Assembly (NCBI GenBank): GCA_963816985.1
Contig: CAWFMF010000004.1
Location: forward strand, 4,216,001-4,280,000
Direction of reading: 5' to 3'
DNA: 64,000 bases
Origin: JAIVJM01 sp963816985
GTDB lineage: Bacteria > Acidobacteriota > Blastocatellia > Pyrinomonadales > Pyrinomonadaceae
The notes beneath the pieces are model-generated. The model saw only the letters and a list, made by a program, of their open reading frames with translations, had not been told where the DNA came from and ran no database searches. The translations under genes were made by a program, and so were the position numbers. Shown piece by piece: positions 9,363-17,336 of the stretch (positions are counted from its first letter, which is position 1; each line of letters opens with the position of its first letter).

Positions 9363-10370
9363 ATGGCAATTAAGGTAGGCATTAACGGGTTCGGGCGCAT
9401 CGGTCGCAACGTCCTGCGCACGGCGCTCGGCGACCCGGACATAGACTTCGTGGCCGTCAACGACATCACCGACACGAAGACTCTGGCGCACCTCCTGAAG
9501 TACGACTCCGTGCTCGGCAACCTCGAAGAGGAGATCGCCGCGACCGAGAAGGGCATCCGCGTCGGCTCCGACGAGTTCGCCGTCTTCGCCGAGAAAGACC
9601 CGTCGCTGATTCCGTGGGAGTCGGTCGGGGCCGAGATCGTCATCGAGTCCACGGGCCGCTTCACCAACGCCGAGGACGCGCGCAAGCACCTGCGCGGGAC
9701 GGTCAAGAAGGTCATCATCTCCGCGCCCGCCAAGAACGAGGACATCACCATCGTCCTCGGCGTCAACGAGGGCAGTTACGACCCCGGCGCGCACCACATC
9801 ATCTCGAACGCCTCCTGCACGACGAACTGCCTCGCACCCGTCGCCAAGGTCATCCACGAGAAGTTCGGCATCCGCAACGCGCAGATGACGACCATCCACT
9901 CGTACACCAACGACCAGCAGTTGCTCGACCTCCCGCACAAGGACTTGCGCCGCGCGCGCGCCGCCGCGCTCTCGATGATTCCGACCTCGACCGGGGCGGC
10001 CAAGGCCGTCTCGCTCGTCCTGCCGGAACTCAAAGGAAAATTCGACGGCATCTCGGTGCGCGTCCCGACGCCCAACGTCTCGCTCGTGGACGTGGTGATG
10101 GAACTCGAACGCGAGACGACGACCGAGGAGGTCAACAAGGCTCTGAAGGACGCCGCCAACGAAGAGCTGCAAGGCATCCTCGGCTTCTCCGAAGAGCCGC
10201 TCGTCTCCGCCGACTTCCGCAAGAACTCCAACTCGTCCATCGTTGACGCCGAGTACACCAAAGTCATCGGCGGCAACATGGTCAAGGTTCTCTCGTGGTA
10301 CGACAACGAGTGGGGCTACTCCTGCCGCGTCCGCGACCTCGTCAAGTACATCGCGGGGAAGGGACTTTAA
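9363..10370 (+). CDS. gap: Glyceraldehyde-3-phosphate dehydrogenase, type I
   Basis: 335 residues, the normal family length. The N-terminal NAD-binding motif is [11 protein letters not shown]. The catalytic cysteine is C152 in SNASCTTNC, and the C-terminal [16 protein letters not shown] block is canonical. It oxidises glyceraldehyde-3-phosphate to 1,3-bisphosphoglycerate in the cytosol. The residue after the second strand of the dinucleotide fold lies in [19 protein letters not shown], as in NAD-dependent enzymes. It is the first gene of a gap-pgk-tpiA cluster and is preceded by a clear promoter. Separated from pgk by repeat A3. Confidence 0.98.
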   Translation: MAIKVGINGFGRIGRNVLRTALGDPDIDFVAVNDITDTKTLAHLLKYDSVLGNLEEEIAATEKGIRVGSDEFAVFAEKDPSLIPWESVGAEIVIESTGRFTNAEDARKHLRGTVKKVIISAPAKNEDITIVLGVNEGSYDPGAHHIISNASCTTNCLAPVAKVIHEKFGIRNAQMTTIHSYTNDQQLLDLPHKDLRRARAAALSMIPTSTGAAKAVSLVLPELKGKFDGISVRVPTPNVSLVDVVMELERETTTEEVNKALKDAANEELQGILGFSEEPLVSADFRKNSNSSIVDAEYTKVIGGNMVKVLSWYDNEWGYSCRVRDLVKYIAGKGL

Positions 10371-10487
10371 AAGCCGTGAACCGTGACAGGTGACAGGTGA
10401 CAAGATAAAAGCAGTTCTTTCTTGTCACGGTTTACGGTTTACCGTTTACGGTTTTTTCCTGTCACCTGTCACGGTTTACCTGTCACG
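10371..10487. repeat. Palindromic intergenic repeat, family A copy 3 (expanded)
   Basis: Fills the gap between gap and pgk almost completely. GTGACAGGTGACAGGTGACA shows internal tandem expansion, and CACGGTTTACGGTTTACCGT repeats on the other arm. The repeat ends two bases before the pgk ATG, so the ribosome-binding region of pgk lies within it and no clear Shine-Dalgarno is seen. Confidence 0.85.
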
Positions 10488-10489
10488 CC

Positions 10490-11693
10490 ATGAATAAGCT
10501 ATCCATCAAAGACCTCGACCTGAAGGGCAAGCGCGTTTTCGTCCGCGTGGATTTCAACGTGCCGGTGAAGGAAGGGAAGGTCACGGACGACACGCGCATC
10601 CGCGCCGCGCTGCCGACTATCCGGTACGCGATTGAGCAGGGCGCGCGGGTGATTCTGGCCTCGCACCTGGGGCGTCCGAAGGGCCAGCGCGTCGAGAAGG
10701 ACTCGCTGCGGCCCGTGCACGCGCACCTCGCGGGGCTCGGAGAGGTTCCTTCGGTCGGGTTCGCGGAGGATTGCGTCGGCGAAAAGGCGCGGGCGGCGGC
10801 GGAAGCTTTGAAGGACGGCGAAGTTTTGCTGCTCGAAAACCTGCGCTTCCATAAAGAAGAGGAAGAGAACGACGACGGCTTCGCGAAGGAGTTGGCGTCG
10901 CTGTCGGACGGGCTCTACGTCAACGACGCGTTCGGCGCGGCGCACCGGGCGCACGCCTCGACCGCCGGGATTACGAAGCACGTCGAACGCGCGGCGGCGG
11001 GGTTGTTGATGGAGAAGGAGCTGGAATACCTCGGTCGCGCGCTGCACAATCCGGAGCGCCCGTTCGTCTCCATCCTCGGCGGCGCGAAGGTCTCGGACAA
11101 AATCCCGGTCATCAACGCGCTCATCGAGCGGCACGTGGACAAGATTCTCATCGGCGGCGCGATGGCCTACACCTTCTTCAAGGCCGAAGGTTTTACTGTC
11201 GGAAAGTCGCTCGTCCAGAACGACATGCTTGACACGGCGCGGGAGATTAAGGAGCGGGCCGAGCGCGAAGGCGTCAAGCTCGTGCTGCCGACCGACCATC
11301 AGGTCGTGGACAGCTACGACCCGCTCAAGAGCCGCAAGACCATCCCCATCGAGTTCACGAACGCGGGGCTCGTCGGGCTCGACATCGGCGCGGAGACCGT
11401 CGCGCTCTTCGCGCGCGAGATAGAGGACGCGAAGACCATCATCTGGAACGGCCCGATGGGAGTCTTCGAGGAGAAGGGCTTCGAGGAAGGCACGGTCGGC
11501 GTCGCGCTCGCCGTGGCCGAGGCCGCCGAGCGCGGGGCGACCGTCATCGTCGGCGGCGGCGATTCGGTCTCGGCCATCACGCAGGCCGGAGTCGCCGATC
11601 AAAATCACGCACATCTCGACCGGCGGCGGCGCGACCCTCGAATTCCTCGCCGGAGATGCACTGCCGGGCGTCGAAGCACTCAACGACAAATGA
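10490..11693 (+). CDS. pgk: Phosphoglycerate kinase, with a one-base frameshift near the C-terminus
   Basis: Canonical PGK from ATG at 10490: [53 protein letters not shown] and the C-terminal GGGDSVSAI. After GVAD (about 11598) the frame changes: shifting by one base gives [19 protein letters not shown] and the natural end EALNDK at TGA 11691-11693. The span is 1204 bases, exactly one more than 401 codons. As printed, the original frame runs on into repeat sequence to 11785 with a nonsense tail. The enzyme makes ATP from 1,3-bisphosphoglycerate. A healthy organism needs it, so the extra base in GATCAAAA is most likely a sequence error. Confidence 0.95.
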
Positions 11694-11804
11694 GTTTTCA
11701 GTTTTCAGTTTTCAGTTTTCAGTTCCGTGGTAGCGAGGGCAGCAGTTTATTGGGCGATTACCGGAACAGAAAAACTGAAAACTGAAAACTGAAAACTGAA
11801 AACT
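11694..11804. repeat. Heptamer tandem repeats in inverted orientation (family C)
   Basis: GTTTTCA repeats about four times just after pgk. The complement (TGAAAAC) repeats about four to five times directly before tpiA, bracketing about 45 unique bases. The array runs to the tpiA ATG, leaving no ordinary ribosome-binding site. A faint relative (AACTGAAATCTGAAATCTGA) is seen at about 6495-6515. Confidence 0.85.
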
Positions 11805-11805
11805 T

Positions 11806-12564
11806 ATGAGAAAACCCGTCATCGCCGGAAACTGGAAGATGTACAAGCTGATCGCCGATTCGGTGGCGACGGTGTTGGCGTTGAAGCCCCTGGTGGCGAA
11901 CGCGAACCACTGCGAGGTGGTGATTGCTCCGGCCTTCACGGCGATTAAGACGGTCGCCGACCGGCTCGAAGGCTCGAACATCAAGGTCGCGGGGCAGGAC
12001 TGCTCGACCGAGTCGAAGCACGGCGCGCACACGGGCGAGGTCGCCGCCGACATGCTGCGCGACGCCGGGGCGAGCTACTGCATCGTGGGCCACTCGGAGC
12101 GGCGGCAGTTCTACTCGGAGACCGACACGTTCGTGAACCGCAAGGCGACGGCGGCGCTCGCGGCGGGGCTCCACGTCATCATGTGCGTCGGCGAGACTCT
12201 GGAGCAGAGGGAGAGCGACATCGCCGAACGCGTCGTCCGTGGGCAGTTGATGGGGGGCTTGCGCGATTTGACAGCCTCCGACCTCGACCGTATCATTGTC
12301 GCCTACGAGCCGGTCTGGGCCATCGGCACCGGACTCACCGCGACGCCGGAGCAAGCGCAGGAGATGCACGCGTTTGTCCGGCGCGTTTTCGCGGAGAGGC
12401 ACACCGAAGGGGCGGCTGAAGGGTTGAGAATCCTCTACGGCGGCTCGGTCAAGCCCGACAACGTCGAGGGGCTCATGCGGCAGCCGGACGTGGACGGCGC
12501 GCTCGTCGGCGGCGCGAGCCTCGAAGCAGAGACTTTCGCGCAGATCGTCAATTACAACCGATAG
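11806..12564 (+). CDS. tpiA: Triosephosphate isomerase
   Basis: 252 residues, typical length. Motifs in order: AGNWKMYK with the substrate-binding N and K, VGHSERRQ with the catalytic histidine, [12 protein letters not shown] with the catalytic glutamate, and YGGSVKPDN plus [11 protein letters not shown] phosphate-binding loops. It interconverts dihydroxyacetone phosphate and glyceraldehyde-3-phosphate. It is third in the gap-pgk-tpiA cluster. The bases before its ATG are heptamer repeats rather than a Shine-Dalgarno. Confidence 0.98.
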   Translation: MRKPVIAGNWKMYKLIADSVATVLALKPLVANANHCEVVIAPAFTAIKTVADRLEGSNIKVAGQDCSTESKHGAHTGEVAADMLRDAGASYCIVGHSERRQFYSETDTFVNRKATAALAAGLHVIMCVGETLEQRESDIAERVVRGQLMGGLRDLTASDLDRIIVAYEPVWAIGTGLTATPEQAQEMHAFVRRVFAERHTEGAAEGLRILYGGSVKPDNVEGLMRQPDVDGALVGGASLEAETFAQIVNYNR

Positions 12565-12586
12565 CGGATTTAGAAGGACTGAAATT

Positions 12587-13027
12587 TTGATAACCATCGT
12601 CTTATACGCACTCTTTATTCTGGCCTGTGTTGTCCTGATAGTCGCGGTGCTTCTCCAGCCCGGCAAGTCCGGCGCGGGCGACCTCTTCACCAGCTCGGTC
12701 TCCTCGACGGCCTTCGGCCCGCGCGGCACGCAGACCGTCCTCGCCAAGATTACGGTCGTCGCGGCGGCGGTCTTTTTCCTCGGAGCATTGATGATCGGCC
12801 TCGGCCTCGGCAGCGGCTCGCGCTCGGTGATGGAGGGCGTGACGAGCCCGCAGCCCGCGGCCTCGCCCGCCGCGCAGACGACGCCGCAGGCGGACGCCTC
12901 GCAGCCCGCCGCATCGCCGCAGGACGCGGGCGCGATGACGGCGACGACGCCCGCCGCGAACGCTTCTCCGGCGGCCTCGACCGCGCCCGCCGCGAGCCCG
13001 CAGACGCAGGCGAGTCCCGCGCGTTAA
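12587..13027 (+). CDS. secG: Preprotein translocase subunit SecG
   Basis: 146 residues from TTG, with AAGGA at 12572-12576. Two membrane helices (about 3-22 and 51-75) flank the signature loop LLQPGKSGAGDLF...STAFGPRGTQT. This is SecG, the small accessory subunit of the SecYEG channel. The C-terminal 55 residues are an Ala/Pro/Gln/Ser-rich low-complexity tail that most SecG proteins lack. The position after tpiA is a conserved arrangement in many bacteria. 22 bases separate it from tpiA, so it is probably in the same operon. Confidence 0.95.
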   Translation: MITIVLYALFILACVVLIVAVLLQPGKSGAGDLFTSSVSSTAFGPRGTQTVLAKITVVAAAVFFLGALMIGLGLGSGSRSVMEGVTSPQPAASPAAQTTPQADASQPAASPQDAGAMTATTPAANASPAASTAPAASPQTQASPAR

Positions 13028-13107
13028 GGGCGGGAAAGCGTTGAGCCGACGCCCACTTGAACGGCGGCGGAATTATTGTTAGTCTGTTTTTGTTCGAGAG
13101 CCCGTAA

Positions 13108-13189
13108 GCAGAAGTGGCGGAACTGGTAGACGCGCACGTTTGAGGGGCGTGTGAGGAAACTCGTGGGGGTTCGAGTCCCCCCTTCTGCA
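13108..13189 (+). tRNA. tRNA-Leu (anticodon GAG)
   Basis: The acceptor stem GCAGAAG (13108-13114) pairs with CTTCTGC (13182-13188). The anticodon stem CACGT pairs with GCGTG around loop TTGAGGG, with GAG at 13142-13144. A long variable arm (TGAGGAAACTCG) marks a class II tRNA. The T arm GGGGGTTCGAGTCCCCC is perfect. CCA is not encoded. Confidence 0.96.
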
Positions 13190-13363
13190 TTCATCCTTTC
13201 CTTGTGACGGCCTGAGCCGAGAACCTTCCGGCAACAATTCAAAGCCTTTCAACTTGAAGTCCCGGCCCGCCGTCGCGCGCGGGCGCGTCGAGTTCGTAGA
13301 AACCTCGCCCGCTCTTCTCTTCAAAGTTCTCCCGTCGAGAAACCCCGTCCGCCGAGGCGAAGC

Positions 13364-13915
13364 TTGCGCTGGTTAGTCAGGTTCATCTCCTGGTACACGA
13401 AAGACCTGTCCGAAGAGGTGCTTGACATCCTCATCGCGCAGTTTTTGAACGTGGTGTTTCTCGCCTTCTTCGCGCTGCTCCTCTGGACTGTGGGCAAGAC
13501 GGCGATGGCGCTCAGTCTCGGCAAGGCTTACTACATCCTCTGGGCGACGACGGGCGCGACCGCCGTCGGGCTGTACCTCATTCAGCAACGGCTGCGAGTA
13601 GACACCGACTCGCATTTCGACGCCTACGTCATCTCGAACCTCGCGCACATCGTCTTCATGCTCGCGGGCTGGTCGGCCTTCGCGGCGCTCACCGTCCAGA
13701 GGTTCGTCGCGGACGCCTCCTTCTGGGCGTCGTCGGTCGTCTACCTCGTCGGCTTCCTTTCGAGCTACGCCGCCTGCCTCGCGCTGTTCGCGTTTTATCC
13801 CGGCTCAATCTACAAACCCACCGGCTTCATCGCCGCGTTGCTCAGCTTCGTCGTCTTCGCGGTCTGGCCCAACGCCGGGGGCTGGATGTACGGTTGGTTT
13901 TTCAATCTGTTCTGA
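13364..13915 (+). CDS. Uncharacterised integral membrane protein
   Basis: 183 residues from a TTG. I do not recognise the family. It contains about five hydrophobic helices (roughly residues 25-46, 53-70, 88-108, 122-145 and 152-172) with short polar loops and an amphipathic N-terminus. No catalytic motif stands out. It ends 11 bases before the MFS transporter start, whose ribosome-binding site (AGAAGG) overlaps its stop region, so the two are probably co-expressed. An earlier or later start cannot be ruled out. Confidence 0.6.
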   Translation: MRWLVRFISWYTKDLSEEVLDILIAQFLNVVFLAFFALLLWTVGKTAMALSLGKAYYILWATTGATAVGLYLIQQRLRVDTDSHFDAYVISNLAHIVFMLAGWSAFAALTVQRFVADASFWASSVVYLVGFLSSYAACLALFAFYPGSIYKPTGFIAALLSFVVFAVWPNAGGWMYGWFFNLF

Positions 13916-13926
13916 GAAGGCGAGCC

Positions 13927-15144
13927 GTGAACGAAGGACGGGAAATCGCTACGAACTCGCGCACGCGTCGAGGGCGCGTCGCGGACTACCTGAGCCTTGA
14001 GCGGAACGTCGTCGCCTCTTCGGCGGCTTTCCTGCTGATAGGCATGGGCGAGGAGCTTTGGAAGCGTTTCCTGCCGAAGTACCTTGAGGCGCTCGGCGCG
14101 GGCACGCTCGCCGTCGGACTGTTCGGGACGACGAAGGACTTTCTGGACGCGGTCTATCAGTATCCGGGCGGGTGGGCGGCTGACCGGCTCGGACGCCGCC
14201 GCGCCTTCCAAGCCTTCATCGCGCTCGCGTCGGTCGGCTACCTGATAACGATGCTCGCGCCGTCGTGGCCGTTCGTCTTCCTCGGTCTGGTCTTCGCGAT
14301 GGCTTGGCCGGGCATGGCCTCGCCCGCGCTCTTCGCCGTCATCGGCGACGCGCTGCCCGTCGAAAAACGTGCGATGGGCTTCACGCTCCAGTCCATGCTG
14401 AAGCGCGTGCCGGTGGTCGTCTCGCCGCTCGCGGGCGGGGCTCTGATTGCCGCCGTCGGCATCACGAAGGGCGTGCGTGTCGGTCTCGCCGTCACGCTCG
14501 TGCTCGCCGCGCTGGCGGCAACGGCGGTGCTCGCGGTCAACGTCCCCGTGCTCATCGGTTCTCCCGCCGACATCCGTGGCGTGTGGCGCTCGTTCCGCGC
14601 GGCGCTCAAGCGGCTGCTCATCTCGGACATCATCATCCGGACGTGCGAGGCGATGGCGGATGTCTTCATCATCCTCTACGTGACGAACGTGACCGGCGTG
14701 AGCATCGCGCAGTTCGGCGTCCTCGTCGCCGTACAGATGACGACCTCCATCCTCGTCTACATCCCGGCGGCGAAGATCGCCGAGCGCGTGGGCCGGAAGC
14801 CCTTCGTCATCGCGACCTTCCTCTGCTTCGCGCTCTTCCCGCTGGCGGTCGTCGCGGCGCGGAGCTTCGAGACGCTGATTCTCGCCTTCGTCATCGGCGG
14901 CCTGCGCGAGATCGGCGAGCCCTCGCGCAAGGCCCTCATCGTGGACTTCGCCGAGCCGCACCTGCGAGCGCGCACGGTCGGGCTTTATTACCTCGTGCGC
15001 AGCCTCACCATCACCCCGGCGGCCTTCGCGGGCGGCCTGCTGTGGAAGCTCGCGCCGCAGACGCCTTTCGTCATCGCGGGCCTTATCGGCCTCGCCGGGA
15101 CAATCGTCTTCGCGCTCACGGTCGAGGAGCAAGACGCGGGCTGA
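13927..15144 (+). CDS. Major facilitator superfamily transporter
   Basis: 405 residues from GTG at 13927, chosen for the AGAAGG site just upstream; the frame is open back to 13894 inside the previous gene. Twelve hydrophobic segments with an MFS loop 2-3 motif of the type GGWAADRLGRRRAF (G-x3-D-R-x-G-R-R) and a second such loop in the C-half (AKIAERVGRKPF). It is a secondary transporter of the inner membrane, probably a drug or metabolite exporter. Substrate cannot be read from the sequence. The C-half sequence GGLREIGEPSRKALIVD is a recognisable feature of a bacterial MFS subgroup of unknown substrate. Confidence 0.88.
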   Translation: MNEGREIATNSRTRRGRVADYLSLERNVVASSAAFLLIGMGEELWKRFLPKYLEALGAGTLAVGLFGTTKDFLDAVYQYPGGWAADRLGRRRAFQAFIALASVGYLITMLAPSWPFVFLGLVFAMAWPGMASPALFAVIGDALPVEKRAMGFTLQSMLKRVPVVVSPLAGGALIAAVGITKGVRVGLAVTLVLAALAATAVLAVNVPVLIGSPADIRGVWRSFRAALKRLLISDIIIRTCEAMADVFIILYVTNVTGVSIAQFGVLVAVQMTTSILVYIPAAKIAERVGRKPFVIATFLCFALFPLAVVAARSFETLILAFVIGGLREIGEPSRKALIVDFAEPHLRARTVGLYYLVRSLTITPAAFAGGLLWKLAPQTPFVIAGLIGLAGTIVFALTVEEQDAG

Positions 15145-15226
15145 ACCGTCCGCACACGCGCACGTTGTTTGACTTGGCCGGGGCTGCTAAACTCCGAGCC
15201 ACGCCCGCGTAGGAGTTTTGATTCAA

Positions 15227-16336
15227 ATGCAACAAGCCAAACGCCCCCGCCCGCGACTGTGCGCCGGAATCTTCGCCGTCCTCTCGCTCGTCGTCTGCGG
15301 GGCCGCTCCGTGCGCGGCGCAGTCGAGCGACATCAGTTACCCGGCCCCAATCTTCTCCGACCAGGTGGCGGGCCGCATCGCGGCGCGCGACGTCGGCGAC
15401 GCGCGGCGCACGCGCCACTTCTACACCTTCAGAGGGATGGAAGGCGACCTCGTCGTCAACGTCGAGAGCACGGAGCTGAACGGCGACGTTGACATCTTCA
15501 CGGCGACGACCATGCGCCCGCTCGTCAAGGTGACGCTCTACGGCGGGGCGGCGACGCGGGCCACCAAGAGCGTCTTCCTCCGCCGCGAAGAGACGCTCAT
15601 CCTGCGCGTCGAGGCGCGCGCCGCAGGCGACGCCGAAGGGAGTTATCGCATCACTTTCGGCGGCTCGTTCGCGCCCGCCCCGGCGGGCTTAGCGCAGGCC
15701 CCCGAAACGACCACGCCCGAAACTTCGAGCGACACTCCTCGTCGCGGCAACACCCGCCGCGTGACTTCCACCGGCGCGCGCATCGAAGAGCCGAGGGTGG
15801 AAGCTCCGCCCGCCGAAGAGGCGAGCGCGGCCCCGACGCCTGAGCCCACAGAGACGCCGACGCCCGCGAGGCGTGGAACGTCGAGGACTCGGCGCGGGCG
15901 CGGCACGGCGCGTCAGACGCCCTCGCGCACCAACACTCCGAGGGGCGACACGACGCCAGCCGAGACGGCGACCGGGACGGAAACCAAAGACGATTCAACG
16001 GCCCCGGCGACTCCTTCGACCGAAGCTCCGAGCGAGACCGCGACGACCCCGCCGCGCACCGGCACACGGACGCGCACGCCGCCGCGCCGCCGCACCGCCC
16101 CGCGCCGCACCGCGCGCACCGAGACGCCGACGACGCCCGCCGAGCCCGCCCCGACAATCGAGGCTCCGAGCCCGCGCCTCATCATCGTGATGAAGGACGG
16201 CGAGACCTTAGAGCGCGAGATGAAGACCGTCCGGCGCGTGACGGTCGAGAACAATCAGGTCGTCGTCGTCACGCGCGACGGCAAGACCATCCGGCAGCCG
16301 ATGGCGAACGTGCTCAAAATGTCCATCGAGCCTTAA
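15227..16336 (+). CDS. Secreted protein with pre-peptidase-like domain and Thr/Pro/Arg-rich linker
   Basis: About 369 residues from ATG at 15227 (TAGGAG 12 bases upstream; an in-frame TTG at 15218 is too close to it). A signal peptide ends near PCAAQ. Residues ~40-140 resemble a pre-peptidase C-terminal beta domain (RHFYTFRGMEGDLVVNVES, DGDVDIF-like). Residues ~150-310 are a low-complexity Thr/Pro/Arg/Glu linker. The last 50 residues form a compact beta unit with paired VMKDGETL and VTRDGKTI strands. Probably envelope-localised. Function unknown; the two ends may bind different partners across the flexible linker. Confidence 0.7.
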   Translation: MQQAKRPRPRLCAGIFAVLSLVVCGAAPCAAQSSDISYPAPIFSDQVAGRIAARDVGDARRTRHFYTFRGMEGDLVVNVESTELNGDVDIFTATTMRPLVKVTLYGGAATRATKSVFLRREETLILRVEARAAGDAEGSYRITFGGSFAPAPAGLAQAPETTTPETSSDTPRRGNTRRVTSTGARIEEPRVEAPPAEEASAAPTPEPTETPTPARRGTSRTRRGRGTARQTPSRTNTPRGDTTPAETATGTETKDDSTAPATPSTEAPSETATTPPRTGTRTRTPPRRRTAPRRTARTETPTTPAEPAPTIEAPSPRLIIVMKDGETLEREMKTVRRVTVENNQVVVVTRDGKTIRQPMANVLKMSIEP

Positions 16337-16392
16337 GAACTCGACGCACTAAAAATTCTCGGCGGCGGCGGAAGGCATTCGTTGAATCTTCG

Positions 16393-17079
16393 ATGAAGCT
16401 CGAAAAGGGAACGTGGGGCTGGATCGTGCGTCTGGTGCTGACGCTCGTCGTCGTCCTCTGCGCGCTCTGGGCTTACCGGCAGAGCGGCTTCTGGGACTCG
16501 CCCGAACGCCTGCGCGAGATGGGCTTCGGCGGGCAGGCCGCCGCCGTCATCATCCTCATCCTGACGTGCGCGTGGGCCTTCGCGCTTCCAGCCTCGGCGC
16601 TCCTCATCGTCACGCCGCTCATCTTCCCCGCGCACCTCTCGACGCTCATCACGACCACGGGCTGCACGCTCGGCGCAGGCGTCGGCTACGCCGTGGCCCG
16701 CTTCGTCGGCGGCTCTTCCATCGAACGCTTCCGCGGCAAACGTCTCTGGCGTTTCCTGACGCGCCATTCGAGCTTCCTCGCGCTCTTCGGGATACGCCTC
16801 GCGCCCGGCGTCCCGCACGGCGTCATCAACTACACGGCGGGGCTGGCCGGGATACCCTTCGTGCGCTTCGTCGCCGCGACGTGCGCCGCGATGGCGATCA
16901 AGTCATACGTCTACGCCTCGGCGGTGCGGAGCACCATCGAAGCCGACACGCTCTCCGACGCGCTCGGCGCGCGGACGCTCCTCTCGCTCCTCGGCGTCGC
17001 GCTCCTCGCCCTCGGAGGCCACCTCCTCCAAAAACGTTTCTCGCGTTCAGTTGTCGAGCCGATGCCCGCCGCCGAATGA
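16393..17079 (+). CDS. TVP38/TMEM64 family membrane protein (DedA-like, VTT domain)
   Basis: 228 residues with about five hydrophobic segments. The central block has G-rich and charged signatures of the VTT/SNARE-associated domain: GAGVGYAVARFVGG, then a re-entrant stretch FLALFGIRLAPGVPHGVINYTAGLAGIPF, where the conserved R, P and N residues are seen. Relatives act in lipid scrambling or undecaprenyl-phosphate recycling. Substrate is not known here. The start at ATG 16393 follows the previous gene by 56 bases. Repeat B2 follows it. Confidence 0.85.
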   Translation: MKLEKGTWGWIVRLVLTLVVVLCALWAYRQSGFWDSPERLREMGFGGQAAAVIILILTCAWAFALPASALLIVTPLIFPAHLSTLITTTGCTLGAGVGYAVARFVGGSSIERFRGKRLWRFLTRHSSFLALFGIRLAPGVPHGVINYTAGLAGIPFVRFVAATCAAMAIKSYVYASAVRSTIEADTLSDALGARTLLSLLGVALLALGGHLLQKRFSRSVVEPMPAAE

Positions 17080-17109
17080 GCCGCCCGAAAGTAAGGGCGC
17101 GTGGCAAGT

Positions 17110-17206
17110 CTGTAGGGGCAGGGCTCGTCCCTGCCCGCGGCCTCGGCAAATTTCAAGTCGAATTTCTGACCTAACCAGCGGGCAGGGACGAGCCCTGCCC
17201 CTACAG
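17110..17206. repeat. Palindromic intergenic repeat, family B copy 2
   Basis: 28-base arms, 17110-17137 and 17179-17206, match perfectly as an inverted repeat; each arm is itself nearly palindromic (GGGCAGGGACGAGCCCTGCCC). With copy 3 it flanks the chelatase AAA+/VWA gene. Confidence 0.92.
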
Positions 17207-17285
17207 TTCTCAAGTCTGTTCCGCGTTCATTTGAGAACTGCCGCAGTGCAGGGCAAAAAATCGTATCCTTTCTCGGAAAGCGTTC

Positions 17286-17328
17286 TATAATCTGCCCCGC
17301 TTCCCGAACGGTTCTCTTTGCGAGAACA
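17286..17328 (+). promoter_or_regulatory. Candidate -10 box and operator-like palindrome before the chelatase locus
   Basis: TATAAT at 17286-17291 has no convincing -35 at the usual distance. Downstream GTTCTC (17312-17317) and GAGAAC (17323-17328) form a short palindrome around TTTGC, 8 bases before the chelatase ATG. It could be an operator or a leader hairpin; this is inference. Confidence 0.35.
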
Positions 17329-17336
17329 CGAACCTT

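Noticed and set aside
11694..11785. Extension of phosphoglycerate kinase to 11785
   Set aside because: The tail is translated from the heptamer repeats after a one-base frame slip; the family C-terminus is present in the +1 frame and stops at 11693.
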